A stretch of DNA of 64,000 bases from Parasphingopyxis marina (GCF_014237875.1 NZ_JACJVJ010000001.1:732501-796500), one strand, 5' to 3'; counted from the first letter of the stretch, positions 24,862 through 34,151 are shown. A program made the numbers and translations. Notes: generated by a model from the letters alone, not told the origin.

Positions 24862-25467
24862 CTACGCGCGCGCAACGATGTAAAGCCATTCCGCGTGCGC
24901 CCTTTCGGTGGCAACCTCATTGATAGCCCAACTGGAAAACCTTGCCCGCGACAGAAGCGGAGCAAGATCTTCAGGCTGCCAATAACAAAAAAACCTCGGT
25001 GCATTCAGTTTCTCGTCTGACCATTCCTCGCCGTCGCCTCGTTTGAGGCTGAAAGCAAAACGCCCATTGGGTTTCAAAGCGCGAGATGACTTCCTCAGTG
25101 CCTCCGCAAATTCTTGCCTATCGAAATGCAGCAAGACCGCGTTTGCTATGATGAGATCATATTTTGCCGTAAACGCGTCGTTCAAAACATTGAAGAGTTT
25201 CGCTTCAAATCCCAAACGTCGCAAATGCTGGACAAACGCCGTAGAGGCATCTGTGCATTCAACCTCATATCCTTGCTCGTGGATGTAGGCTGCATCACGA
25301 CCGATGGCACTACCAATCTCTAGCAGCGCCGCGTCGAGAGGGAGGCCGGCCAGGGCCTCATTTATCCAATCCCTGATGGCGCCAAATACGACGTGCGTTG
25401 TACCTGCGACATATTCGGAAGCATGCGAATTGTATGTAGCCAGCGTCTTTTCGTTGCTTCCAATCAT
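24862..25467 (-). CDS. Class I SAM-dependent methyltransferase
   Basis: A 201-residue methyltransferase. The SAM-binding motif I is ALLEIGSAIGRDAAYI near residue 45, with the acidic residue ending beta 2 in YEVECTDAS, and motif IV-like YDLIIANAVLLHF. The later FAFSLKRGDGEEW strand completes the Rossmann fold. The substrate is unknown; small-molecule methyltransferases look like this, and no DPPY DNA-methylase motif is present. The ATG at 25467 follows a GGAGCGGG-like ribosome site better than the ATG at 25497. It lies within the island and is flanked on both sides by degenerate repeats. Confidence 0.85.
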   Translation of the reverse strand: MIGSNEKTLATYNSHASEYVAGTTHVVFGAIRDWINEALAGLPLDAALLEIGSAIGRDAAYIHEQGYEVECTDASTAFVQHLRRLGFEAKLFNVLNDAFTAKYDLIIANAVLLHFDRQEFAEALRKSSRALKPNGRFAFSLKRGDGEEWSDEKLNAPRFFCYWQPEDLAPLLSRARFSSWAINEVATERAHAEWLYIVARA

Positions 25468-25589
25468 TAATTTCACCCGCTCCAACTCTGAAATCACGCC
25501 CGCACGGGACCGTGAAAATGGATATGTCTGCTTGCTACGTAACGCAGCGCAATATCAATACAGACTGTCTGATTTCCACCCCATAACGG

Positions 25590-26174
25590 TCATTCGACGA
25601 GCGCCATCAACTGCGACGGGAACGGCTCGGCGAATTGTTCTGCATCGTCACCGGCCAGCCAGCCGTCATAGTCATCCGGTTGCAGGATCACCGGCATGGC
25701 CTTGGGATGGATCGGCTTCACGAGCGGGTTGGGTTCGCAGGTGAGGAAGGCATAGGCAGGGCCCTCCTCCGTCATGCGCCATATACCCGCGAAGGCCGAC
25801 ACCTGAGCCTCATTAACGGTAAACCAGCACTCTTCTCGCCCGGCATTAGGTTTCGGTTCGGCAAACTCGGTGAAAGGCACCAGGCAGCGGTTCTCGGCAT
25901 TGGTGAGCATCGATCGCCAGAATGAGCTGTTGAGGTTGCGCACGTTCGTGATGCGCTTGGTGACGGTCGTGCCGGGACGCTTGCCCTTCATCTTGAGCGG
26001 CACGCCCCATTGGATCGCTTCCAATATCTTTTCGCCGTCGGCGATGCGGGCGATCACACCGTTTCGGCGCGGCCATACGTCTTCCGGGGGCGTTTCATCG
26101 AAGTGGCTGACATAATCCCGCCAGCTCTCGATCGTGGCCAGCGCTTCGGGGAGGTTGTGATAGTGGTTGCACAT
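25590..26174 (-). CDS. SRAP-family protein (HMCES/YedK-like abasic-site protein)
   Basis: A 194-residue SOS-response-associated peptidase family member that forms a DNA-protein crosslink with abasic sites in single-stranded DNA. The start at 26174 puts cysteine at position 2 (MCNHYHN), which must be exposed after Met removal. NVRNLNSSFWRSML, the conserved Glu in VPFTEFAEP and the histidine in HPKAMPVIL complete the active-site set. A chromosomal housekeeping copy elsewhere is likely, so this is island cargo. Such genes are often found near phage and plasmid functions. Confidence 0.93.
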   Translation of the reverse strand: MCNHYHNLPEALATIESWRDYVSHFDETPPEDVWPRRNGVIARIADGEKILEAIQWGVPLKMKGKRPGTTVTKRITNVRNLNSSFWRSMLTNAENRCLVPFTEFAEPKPNAGREECWFTVNEAQVSAFAGIWRMTEEGPAYAFLTCEPNPLVKPIHPKAMPVILQPDDYDGWLAGDDAEQFAEPFPSQLMALVE

Positions 26175-26339
26175 CGTTCGTTCCAAAATCCGTCCGGCGA
26201 ATGCGTCCGACCGAGCAATTCTAAATCGTGGCGGCGAGATTAGCTAATCTGCCAATTCCTGCTTCTGTATTTGCGCTAGTCAACAGACCGATTTGCGGTT
26301 TTGCTTTTAGGTGCGCCGGACTCACGATATGCTGCCGCC

Positions 26340-27419
26340 GTGGATGATCGGCTAAGAAATCATCTTGACCTTGTTTGCCAGCGCAATTTGGAGATGGCCA
26401 AGCAGGCGTTCGACCGTTCCATTAGGGATTTGGATGCACGGCTGGTTGGCGAAGGACTGTTTTGGAGTGGGTATCGGATTCGGCGATCCGCTGAACTCAT
26501 GAAAGAAAACGCACTGGTGTTTCTAGAGAACTCCCACGGCGCCGCGATCGCGCGGGAGGCGACCGACCAATCCGCGTATCTGATGATTACCGAGACCTTG
26601 GATCAACTGCTTCAATATTTCGAAGGCCGTATACCCAAGATCGCCCGAAACACCGGTGGTGCGTCCGTCGCAAAAGAACGCTCTGAGCATTCCGAAAATC
26701 TCTTGCGAACACAATTTGCAGTGGAGCGTAAAGCGATTCAAATCGAGATCGATATTGTTGCCTTCGATTTCGATAGTGCCGATGCTGTTTCAATGGACCC
26801 TCCGGAAAATCAGACCGTTGCCCAGCCGTTACCTGTCGCGACGAAAGGAAAGGCGCCCAATTTGCCGCCGTGGCTCAATCCTTTTCAGGCTGTCGCTTGG
26901 GTAACGTATCGCACCGATGAAGCGGCTGGCAATCTCGACAACTGGACATCCAAGGCAGCCGAAACATTCTATGGAAATCGCCCGGTTAAAGGGTCTTCGG
27001 TAGAGCTGACTGAAGCGCTTCAGGCCGGCAATCTGACGGCCTATGGTTCGATCGATGGCGGACCGTTTGATGTTATTCCGCCCGTGGAATGGGCGAGATT
27101 GCGACTGGATGCGTTAGACCGGCGTTACGTGCATCCCTATTCCGACATCCGCATTGCGACAAATGACCTCAAGCGTGTTTTCCCTATCGGGGGCGGAAGC
27201 CGGAAAGCAACGCAGCGCAAGAGAATTGGGGATCCCATGTTGCAGGCATGGTGGGATAGCCTGAGAGATGAAGTTAGGCTGGAATCCCAACAGAATCTCT
27301 GGGTTCTGGCCAAGGCAGCTTTTCCCGACCACGAAATTTCGCGCAGCCGCGTCCGCGCATTTACGCGAGGGCGGAAGCCCGGCCCTAGGCAATCCGGCGG
27401 GAAAGCGACCGCCGATTAG
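26340..27419 (+). CDS. Unknown island protein with C-terminal HTH-like segment, 359 residues
   Basis: No family recognised. The protein begins with a helical domain (LRNHLDLVCQRNLEMAKQAF, AELMKENALVFLENSHG), has a central PPWLNPFQAVAWVTYRTDEA region and a GGPFDVIPPVEWARLRLD strand-turn, and ends in a basic segment (AAFPDHEISRSRVRAFTRG then RKPGPRQSGGK) that looks like a helix-turn-helix with a basic tail. The GTG at 26340 is preferred; a TTG at 26301 is possible. It lies 90 bp before the AlpA-like gene on the same strand. A DNA-binding role connected to the recombinase module is possible but unproven. Confidence 0.6.
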   Translation: MDDRLRNHLDLVCQRNLEMAKQAFDRSIRDLDARLVGEGLFWSGYRIRRSAELMKENALVFLENSHGAAIAREATDQSAYLMITETLDQLLQYFEGRIPKIARNTGGASVAKERSEHSENLLRTQFAVERKAIQIEIDIVAFDFDSADAVSMDPPENQTVAQPLPVATKGKAPNLPPWLNPFQAVAWVTYRTDEAAGNLDNWTSKAAETFYGNRPVKGSSVELTEALQAGNLTAYGSIDGGPFDVIPPVEWARLRLDALDRRYVHPYSDIRIATNDLKRVFPIGGGSRKATQRKRIGDPMLQAWWDSLRDEVRLESQQNLWVLAKAAFPDHEISRSRVRAFTRGRKPGPRQSGGKATAD

Positions 27420-27508
27420 CCGCCGAAATAGACGGCCGAATTGATCCATTCCAAATTCACTCTCGCATTCGCTGGAATCCCGGCGGACACGAGCGAGGAA
27501 GTTGAACA

Positions 27509-27676
27509 ATGGAACCTGTCACGATTTCAATTAACGGCGCTGCGAAGGCGTTGGGGCTGGGCCGCACGTCGATCTATGAACTGATCAACGCCGGGCGGCT
27601 GGAGAGCGTTAAGCTGGGGCGTCGTCGGTTGGTTAAAACCGAGTCGATCCGTCGCTTGATTGACCGCGCGGAATAG
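27509..27676 (+). CDS. AlpA-like excisionase/HTH protein, 55 residues
   Basis: A short protein beginning MEPVTISINGAAKALGLG and continuing RTSIYELINAGRLESVKLG then RRRLVKTESIRRLIDRAE. This is the compact excisionase-family (MerR-like) winged HTH used as recombination directionality factor or as activator of integrase genes in P4-like elements. It lies 9 bp before the next HTH gene and heads a three-gene cassette with the second tyrosine recombinase. Confidence 0.85.
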   Translation: MEPVTISINGAAKALGLGRTSIYELINAGRLESVKLGRRRLVKTESIRRLIDRAE

Positions 27677-27685
27677 GCCGGGGCA

Positions 27686-28165
27686 ATGCCGGGCAAACGG
27701 ATCAACCCGCGCTTACCCAAGGTGCATCGGGCCTATGCCGTTGACGAGGCGGCGCGGCTGCTTGGGGTGCACAAGAATACGATCTGGACCTGGGTCAAAT
27801 CCGGGCTGCCGACGATCGATAAATCGCGGCCCGCTTTGATGCTGGGCAGCGATCTGCGCGAGTGGCTTAGCCAGCGGCGCAAGGCGGCGAAACAGCCATG
27901 CCCGCCCGGTACGATCTATTGCATGAAGTGCCGCCAGCCGAGAGCGCCAGCCTTGGGCCTGGCGGAATACACGACCTGCAATGCCATCTCCGGCGATCTC
28001 AGCGCGCTTTGCGAGATATGCGAGACAGTCATGCATCGGCGCACCTGCCTGGCCGATCTGTCTAAGGTTTTGCCCGGTCTCGACGTCCTGATCAGGGAAG
28101 GACCTTCAAGCCTAAGGGAGCAGCCAAACCCTTCCCCAAATTGTGACAAGCAGAAGGACGACTAG
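27686..28165 (+). CDS. HTH protein with zinc-ribbon-like region
   Basis: A 159-residue protein. Its N-terminal HTH (YAVDEAARLLGVHKNTIWTWVKSGLP) is of the excisionase/MerR type and is followed by LMLGSDLREWLSQRR. The second half has CMKC and, later, CEIC, giving a probable four-cysteine zinc ribbon. The combination of HTH plus ribbon directly before a tyrosine recombinase recurs in alphaproteobacterial islands as far as I recall. The next gene starts 3 bp after its stop, so coexpression is near certain. Confidence 0.8.
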   Translation: MPGKRINPRLPKVHRAYAVDEAARLLGVHKNTIWTWVKSGLPTIDKSRPALMLGSDLREWLSQRRKAAKQPCPPGTIYCMKCRQPRAPALGLAEYTTCNAISGDLSALCEICETVMHRRTCLADLSKVLPGLDVLIREGPSSLREQPNPSPNCDKQKDD

Positions 28166-28168
28166 GCC

Positions 28169-29269
28169 ATGGTAAAACACAGCCCAAAAAACACTCGGAT
28201 CAAGCGGGAATATTTCCTGTATCTCAGGGAAGCCAAGCGGCGCGACGAAACATCGATCGACAAGGTGGCGAAGGCGCTCGCCCGATTTGAAGAGGCAAAT
28301 GGCCACAAGGGTTTTGACAAGTTTCATCGGCAACAGGCCGTCGCCTTCAAACGCAAGTTGGATACGGAAATCAATCACCGCACGGGCAAGCCGCTGGCAC
28401 GGGCCACGGTGCATTCGACGCTATCGGCCTTGCGCGCCTTTTTCATCTGGCTAGCCGACAAGCCGGGTTTCAAATCCAAAATCAGCTATTCCGATGCCGA
28501 CTATTTCAACCTTTCGGAAAAGGATGTGCGGATCGCCAAGGCGTCCCGGCCCAAGTCGGTGCCGACACTGGATCAAATTCACGCCGTGTTGGCGTCCATG
28601 CCAGCCGAGACGGACATTGAACGGCGAAATAGGGCTCTGATCGCCTTTACCATCCTCACAGGCGCTCGTGACGGGGCGCTGGCGTCCTTCAGGCTCAAAC
28701 ATGTCGATCTGCGCGAGGGCGTCGTTTTTCAGGATGCGCGCGACGTGCGCACCAAGGCATCCAAGAGCTTTTCAACCTGGTTCTTTCCGGTTGGCGGGCA
28801 GGCATTGGCGATCGTTGCGGACTGGCACGAGTATCTTCGAAAAAAGCTGCTTTGGGGCGACGACGATCCACTGTTTCCCAAAACGCAAATGGGGCTAGGC
28901 GAGACCGGCGGCTTCCAGCCGGTCGGGCTTTCCCGCGAATGCTGGAGCGGCGCGGGGCCGATCCGCAAAATTTTCAGAGATGCGTTCGAGTCGGCTGGCT
29001 TGCCCTATTTCAACCCGCATTCATTTCGCGATACGCTTGTGCAGTTTGCCGAACGACATTGCCGAACCGCCGAAGCATTCAAGGCATGCTCGCGAAACCT
29101 GGGCCACGAACATGTGCTGACGACGCTCACAAGCTATGGCCCGGTATCGCCGCACCGACAGGCGGAACTGATCCGCGCTCTTGGGCAGCCACCTTCGCCC
29201 GATAATGATGACGAGCGACTGGCAGCAATGCTTGCCGAAACCGTGCGCAAGTATCAGGCTGGTGGCTAG
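28169..29269 (+). CDS. Second tyrosine recombinase/integrase
   Basis: A 366-residue XerC/D-like recombinase unrelated in layout to the first integrase because it lacks DUF4102. The core-binding domain is N-terminal (DKFHRQQAVAFKRKLDTE, ATVHSTLSALRAFFIWLAD). Catalytic residues: Arg in GARDGALASFRLKHVDL (about residue 165), H-x-x-R in NPHSFRDTL (about 285), His in LGHEHVLTTL (about 312) and Tyr in TSYGPVS (about 322). It forms a cassette with the two upstream HTH genes. It could move a nested element or assist island mobility. Confidence 0.92.
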   Translation: MVKHSPKNTRIKREYFLYLREAKRRDETSIDKVAKALARFEEANGHKGFDKFHRQQAVAFKRKLDTEINHRTGKPLARATVHSTLSALRAFFIWLADKPGFKSKISYSDADYFNLSEKDVRIAKASRPKSVPTLDQIHAVLASMPAETDIERRNRALIAFTILTGARDGALASFRLKHVDLREGVVFQDARDVRTKASKSFSTWFFPVGGQALAIVADWHEYLRKKLLWGDDDPLFPKTQMGLGETGGFQPVGLSRECWSGAGPIRKIFRDAFESAGLPYFNPHSFRDTLVQFAERHCRTAEAFKACSRNLGHEHVLTTLTSYGPVSPHRQAELIRALGQPPSPDNDDERLAAMLAETVRKYQAGG

Positions 29270-29381
29270 CCTCTTTCAGCCGAGAGCATATTCCTGTTAG
29301 GTGCACGGCCAGGCAGGGGAGCAGCCAAGTGTCGGAATTGCCAATTGCGCGTCGAATCGAATGCCAATCCGGTGAGGTGCC

Positions 29382-31556
29382 ATGTCGCGGCTGACTGACC
29401 TGATTTCCAAGGCCAAGGCCAAGGATGCCGATCTGGGGCGGGAGCTGGAGCGGGAGTTCAAGGCGCTGTCTTCGCGCCGGTCGTTTGGCCTGAATTTCGA
29501 GCGGCATCGCCCGGAGAATGTCGAGCTTCCTGGTCGCCCAATCCGCAAGGGCGATAAGGTGCGCATCCTGCCGGAACGCGGATCGACCAAGAAGGGCGAT
29601 CAGCGGCTTTGGAAGGTGATCAGCCTTGCGGGGAGGGGTGCTGAGCGCATCGCCAAGCTCTCCCTGCTTTACACCGATGAGTCGGAGCAAACTGAAGCGT
29701 TGTATTCTGATCTGGTCGTGGTGGCCGAGTTTCGAGATTACATCTATCCCGGCCTTGTCAGCACGGGGAAGGTCGAGCGCGGCGGTGACAAGCCGTTTCA
29801 CACTGTGATCAATGGCGAGAACTTCCATGCGCTGGAGGCGCTGACATTTACCCATCGCGGCAAGGTGGATGCGATTTACATTGACCCACCTTACAACAGT
29901 GGTGCGACAGATTGGAAATACAACAACTCCTATGTCGAGAAGGACGACGCATATCGCCACTCGAAGTGGCTGGCTATGATCGAGCGGCGACTTATATTGG
30001 CGAGAGAGCTTCTCAATCCAAATCATTCGGTTTTAATTGTGACCATCGACGCGCGTGAGTTTCTGCGGCTCGGATTGCTACTTCCTCAGATTTTCCCTGA
30101 AGCGCGCATCCAAATGGTATCAAGCATAATCAATCCAAAGGGTGTCTCAGTTGCGGGCGGTTTTCGTCGAGCGGATGAATATCTTTTCTTTGCCATGTTG
30201 GGCGATGCCGCACCTAAGCGCCTGCGCTTGAGCAAAGAATGGTCGCCGTCTTCAATCGTTAGCGGAACTTCGAAAATCCCAGAATTGGATGAAGCTGAAG
30301 AACAAACAAGTGTGAGGCGGACTGAGCCAGCGTGGACTTCAATGATGCGACGCGGATCAGAGGCTGCGAGGGCCGACCGTGAGTCGATGTTTTATCCGAT
30401 CTATGCTGATCCAGAGTCGAGAGTCATCGTAGAGGTAGGAGAAGCCCTTCCTCAAGGCGTTGATGAAGCGCCTGAAAAGGAAGGATTGGTCCCAATTTTG
30501 CCTATCCGCAGGAATGGCGATCAGGGCCGCTGGCAGATTTCGGCTGCTGAACTTAGAACTAGGATCAAGCAGGGCCGTATTCGACTTGGACGGCCAACTT
30601 CTTATGGTTTTGTAGTGAACTATCTGCCTGATGGAGCTTACGAAGCGGTTTTGTCAGACACGTTCGAGATTGAAGGATATGCACACGACGGCTCGATTAT
30701 CGCGTTCCAAATTGAGGACGGGGATGATCGGATTGCACCTACCCAGTGGAAGATTGAGTCGCATAATGCTTCCGAACACGGTTCAGGGATTTTGGAGCAG
30801 CTCATGCCAGGTCGGAGCTTCCCCTTTCCAAAATCTCTGTATGCAGTCGAGGATGCATTGCGCTTTTTTCTCTTCGACAATCGTGATGCGAAGGTGTTGG
30901 ATTTCTTCTCGGGTTCAGGAACGACTGCTCATGCCGTAATGCGCCTCAATAAACAGGATGGCGGGCAGCGACAGTGCATTTCCGTTACCAACAACGAAGC
31001 AAGTGCGGGTGAGCAAGCCAAGCTGCGTGAAGATGGCTTACGCCCCGGCGATCCCGAATGGGAGCAATGGGGCATTTGCGACTACATAACCAAGCCCCGG
31101 ATTAAGGCGGCTATCACAGGCCAAACGCCTGAAGGCCAGCCGATCAAGGGCGACTACAAATTCACAGACGAGTTCCTGATGGCCGATGGCTTTGCGGAAA
31201 ATGCCGAGTTCTTCACGCTCACCTATGAGACACCGGTCGCGGTCAGCCATAATCGTGCATTCGAGCGCATTGCGCCGCTCCTGTGGATGCGCGCTGGTAG
31301 CGCGGGAAGCCGGATCGAAAAATTACCCGAGGGCGGCTGGGCTGTCGCTGATTGCTATGGCCTGTTGACCGATCTGGATCAGGCAGCGCTCTTTGCCGAA
31401 GCGATCCACGGCAAGGACAGCATTCGCATCGCTTACATCGTCACTGATGATGAGCGGCGCTTCCAGTCGGTCGTGAGACAACTGCCCGACACGGTCGAAC
31501 CGGTGCGGCTGTATGAATCCTATCTCACCAATTTCCGCTTTGCGACGGGGCGCTGA
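29382..31556 (+). CDS. Type III restriction-modification system, modification (Mod) methyltransferase
   Basis: A 724-residue beta-class N6-adenine DNA methyltransferase. Motif IV DPPYNSG is at about residue 169, and the SAM motif I FFSGSGTTAHAVMRLN is at about 510; this order is the beta arrangement. Between them lies a long variable target-recognition region. The protein pairs with the Res helicase that begins 3 bp after its stop, so this is a type III-like operon. Codon use in the central region (about 30.0-30.9 kb) is more A/T-rich than at either end of the gene, which suggests exchange of the recognition domain. The recognition site cannot be predicted. Confidence 0.92.
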   Translation: MSRLTDLISKAKAKDADLGRELEREFKALSSRRSFGLNFERHRPENVELPGRPIRKGDKVRILPERGSTKKGDQRLWKVISLAGRGAERIAKLSLLYTDESEQTEALYSDLVVVAEFRDYIYPGLVSTGKVERGGDKPFHTVINGENFHALEALTFTHRGKVDAIYIDPPYNSGATDWKYNNSYVEKDDAYRHSKWLAMIERRLILARELLNPNHSVLIVTIDAREFLRLGLLLPQIFPEARIQMVSSIINPKGVSVAGGFRRADEYLFFAMLGDAAPKRLRLSKEWSPSSIVSGTSKIPELDEAEEQTSVRRTEPAWTSMMRRGSEAARADRESMFYPIYADPESRVIVEVGEALPQGVDEAPEKEGLVPILPIRRNGDQGRWQISAAELRTRIKQGRIRLGRPTSYGFVVNYLPDGAYEAVLSDTFEIEGYAHDGSIIAFQIEDGDDRIAPTQWKIESHNASEHGSGILEQLMPGRSFPFPKSLYAVEDALRFFLFDNRDAKVLDFFSGSGTTAHAVMRLNKQDGGQRQCISVTNNEASAGEQAKLREDGLRPGDPEWEQWGICDYITKPRIKAAITGQTPEGQPIKGDYKFTDEFLMADGFAENAEFFTLTYETPVAVSHNRAFERIAPLLWMRAGSAGSRIEKLPEGGWAVADCYGLLTDLDQAALFAEAIHGKDSIRIAYIVTDDERRFQSVVRQLPDTVEPVRLYESYLTNFRFATGR

Positions 31557-31559
31557 GCC

Positions 31560-34151
31560 ATGAAGTTCACGCTGAAGGATTATCAGGACGAAGCGGTTGC
31601 CGATGTGCTCGACCGGCTCAAGAAGGCACGGCGGCGCTGGCACGAGGACAAGGACTCGCACGCCTTTTCGCTCACCGCCACGACCGGCGCGGGCAAGACT
31701 GTGATGGCGGCGGCTGTTTTCGAAGCTCTGTTCTTCGGCAATGACGATCACGAGTTTGAAGCCGATCCAGGCGCGGTCGTGATTTGGTTTAGCGATGATC
31801 CGTCCTTGAACGAACAATCCAAATGGCGGCTGCATCAGGCGTCGGAGAAGCTCACAGTGTCCGATCTAGTGACGGTAGAGAACACCTTCAGCCGGGAGAG
31901 GTTTGAGCCGGGGAAGGTGTATTTCCTCAACACTCAGAAGCTCAGCAAGACGAGCAAGTTGGTGCGCGGTCACCAACCCGACGATGAGGGACTCGAAAAG
32001 ACCGCATCGGGCGAAGTGCTTATGCCCGATCTTCGGTCGCACACGATTTGGCAGACGATCCAGAACACCACCGAAGACCCCAATTTGACGCTCTATCTGG
32101 TGCTTGATGAGGCACACCGGGGAATGCGCGATGGCGGCAATAGCGGTGTGCAAGGCAAGCCCACCATTGTGAAGCAGCTTATCAACGGCACTGGCGCTGT
32201 TCCTGGCATTCCGATTGTCTGGGGGATTTCCGCAACCGTGCAGCGTTTCAACGATGCGATGCAGGGAATGACTGGGCGCAGCACGCTTCCCAATGTCGAG
32301 GTCGACTCCAAGAAGGTGCAAGACAGCGGCCTGATCAAGGACACGATCAAGCTGGACGTGCCAGATGAGGCGGGCGACTTCGCAACCGTGCTCTTGCGCC
32401 GGGGAACGGAGCGGCTTCGCGCCATGTCGAAGGCGTGGGAGGATTATGGCGCGGATCAAGGGCAGGGCGAAACGGTCCAGCCGCTCATGGTGCTTCAGGT
32501 GCCAAATAATCCCGATTCCGACGAGATTGGACGCTGGCTCGATACGATCTTCGAGACGTGGTCCGAATTGCCGCATGACTGTGTCGCCAACGTGCTGGGC
32601 GAACACCGGACGGAGCAATTTGGGAGCCATGCGGTCCCTTATTTGGAGCCTGAGCGGGTACAGGAGCGCGATGACGTGCGCATTCTGATTGCCAAAGATG
32701 CCATCAGCACCGGCTGGGACTGCCCGCGCGCCGAAGTAATGGTCTCATTCCGGGCCGCGAGCGACAGAACGCATATCACGCAGCTACTCGGCCGAATGCT
32801 GCGTTCACCGCTGGCACGGCGCATTCCGGGGAATGATCAACTTAACGCAGTCGATTGCTTGTTGCCGAAGTTTGATAAGGCCGCAGTCGAAGCCGTGGCC
32901 GAAGCCATTAGGTCGGGGAGCGAGGTAGAGGGTGATACCCTAAAGCGGGTACTTATCCAGCCGATCGAGCTATTTCCCGATCCGGATATTCCACAGGCGG
33001 TTTGGGCCAAGTTCGTCTCCCTACCATCGCAATCCCTACCGAAGAAGACCGCGCGGCCGGTCAAACGACTCACAGCCTTGGCGCACGAACTGGCTCGAGA
33101 CGGACTGATGCCCGATGCCGGGAAGAAGGCTCATGCAGAAATGCACAAGGTGCTGGACGGTTTATGGGGCGATCTGGCTGGCGACGTTGCCAAAGCGCGC
33201 AAGGACGTTCTCACGGTCGAAGGCAAGACGCTCACGGCCGATATTGCCAGCGGCGGCACAAGCTTCGATGATTTTGTGGAGGCGGCAGACTACGCCGTTA
33301 TCGAAGACGTTTATCTGCGCGCAGGGCGTATAATCAGCCCTGATCTGGCGACGAGCTATAGCGAGTACCTGGCAGCGAAAAATGAAGGCGCTGACGATGA
33401 TGAGGAAGCCTTGATCGATGCCCACACCGATATTGCGGCCTTGGGGCTGATCGATGCGGTCAAAGTCAGGCTGGAGCAGGCGGCCGAAGCTTTGGCCAAT
33501 GAATGGCTGACGCAGAAGCAGGACGCAATCGCCGCTCTTAGCGACGAGCGTCAAGATGCCTACCGAGAGATCAGCGAGCTGAGCGCCACACCGTTCGATG
33601 TACGGCTGGTGAAACCCGGTTCGCGGCTCCAGCCAACAAAGGCTCTTGAAGGGGGCAAGGAAACCGACCTGCCCAGGTTTGATAAACACTTGCTGTGCGA
33701 TGACTCTGGTCTGTTCCCGGACGTGCTGAACGAATGGGAAGGTAAAGTTCAATCGACCGAGATGGAGCGAGAAGGCCGCATCGGCTGGTATCGCAATCCC
33801 CCGCGCACAAGTCAGGATTCGCTGGGCATTGTCTATGACTATGCGGGGAATACCGAGCTGGTGCGACCGGACTTCTTGTTCTTCAGCGAGGATACCAACG
33901 GCGAGATCGTCGTCGACATTATCGATCCGCATGGAGAGCACTTGGCCGACAGCCTGCCAAAGCTCCGTGGCCTAGCGGACTATACTGAAAAGCACGGGTC
34001 GCACTTTGGCCGGATCGAGGCGGTGGCCAAGGTCGATGGCAGCTATCGAGTGCTCAATCTGAAAGCGGATGAAGTGCGGGAATTGGTGCGTGGAGCAACG
34101 AGCGCGAAAGAGGCCTATCTAGATAAGTTAAGCGACGGTTACGGTAGGTAG
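31560..34151 (+). CDS. Type III restriction subunit (Res), DEAD/DEAH helicase with C-terminal nuclease-like domain
   Basis: An 863-residue SF2 ATPase. Walker A TTGAGKTVMAA is at about residue 41-51, motif II DEAHRGM at about 182, motif III SATVQRF at about 224, and motif VI-like QLLGRMLRSP at about 408. The C-terminal region has RPDFLFF followed by EIVVDIIDPHG where a PD-(D/E)xK nuclease would be expected; the catalytic lysine of the usual E-x-K is not evident (D-I-I). The partner Mod is immediately upstream. Together they should recognise and restrict unmethylated DNA if the nuclease is active. It is the last gene before the right end of the island. Confidence 0.9.
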   Translation: MKFTLKDYQDEAVADVLDRLKKARRRWHEDKDSHAFSLTATTGAGKTVMAAAVFEALFFGNDDHEFEADPGAVVIWFSDDPSLNEQSKWRLHQASEKLTVSDLVTVENTFSRERFEPGKVYFLNTQKLSKTSKLVRGHQPDDEGLEKTASGEVLMPDLRSHTIWQTIQNTTEDPNLTLYLVLDEAHRGMRDGGNSGVQGKPTIVKQLINGTGAVPGIPIVWGISATVQRFNDAMQGMTGRSTLPNVEVDSKKVQDSGLIKDTIKLDVPDEAGDFATVLLRRGTERLRAMSKAWEDYGADQGQGETVQPLMVLQVPNNPDSDEIGRWLDTIFETWSELPHDCVANVLGEHRTEQFGSHAVPYLEPERVQERDDVRILIAKDAISTGWDCPRAEVMVSFRAASDRTHITQLLGRMLRSPLARRIPGNDQLNAVDCLLPKFDKAAVEAVAEAIRSGSEVEGDTLKRVLIQPIELFPDPDIPQAVWAKFVSLPSQSLPKKTARPVKRLTALAHELARDGLMPDAGKKAHAEMHKVLDGLWGDLAGDVAKARKDVLTVEGKTLTADIASGGTSFDDFVEAADYAVIEDVYLRAGRIISPDLATSYSEYLAAKNEGADDDEEALIDAHTDIAALGLIDAVKVRLEQAAEALANEWLTQKQDAIAALSDERQDAYREISELSATPFDVRLVKPGSRLQPTKALEGGKETDLPRFDKHLLCDDSGLFPDVLNEWEGKVQSTEMEREGRIGWYRNPPRTSQDSLGIVYDYAGNTELVRPDFLFFSEDTNGEIVVDIIDPHGEHLADSLPKLRGLADYTEKHGSHFGRIEAVAKVDGSYRVLNLKADEVRELVRGATSAKEAYLDKLSDGYGR

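Noticed and set aside
24862-25467. DNA methyltransferase role for the small SAM enzyme in the island
   Set aside because: It has no DPPY/NPPY-type motif or recognition domain and is small; small-molecule methylation is more likely.
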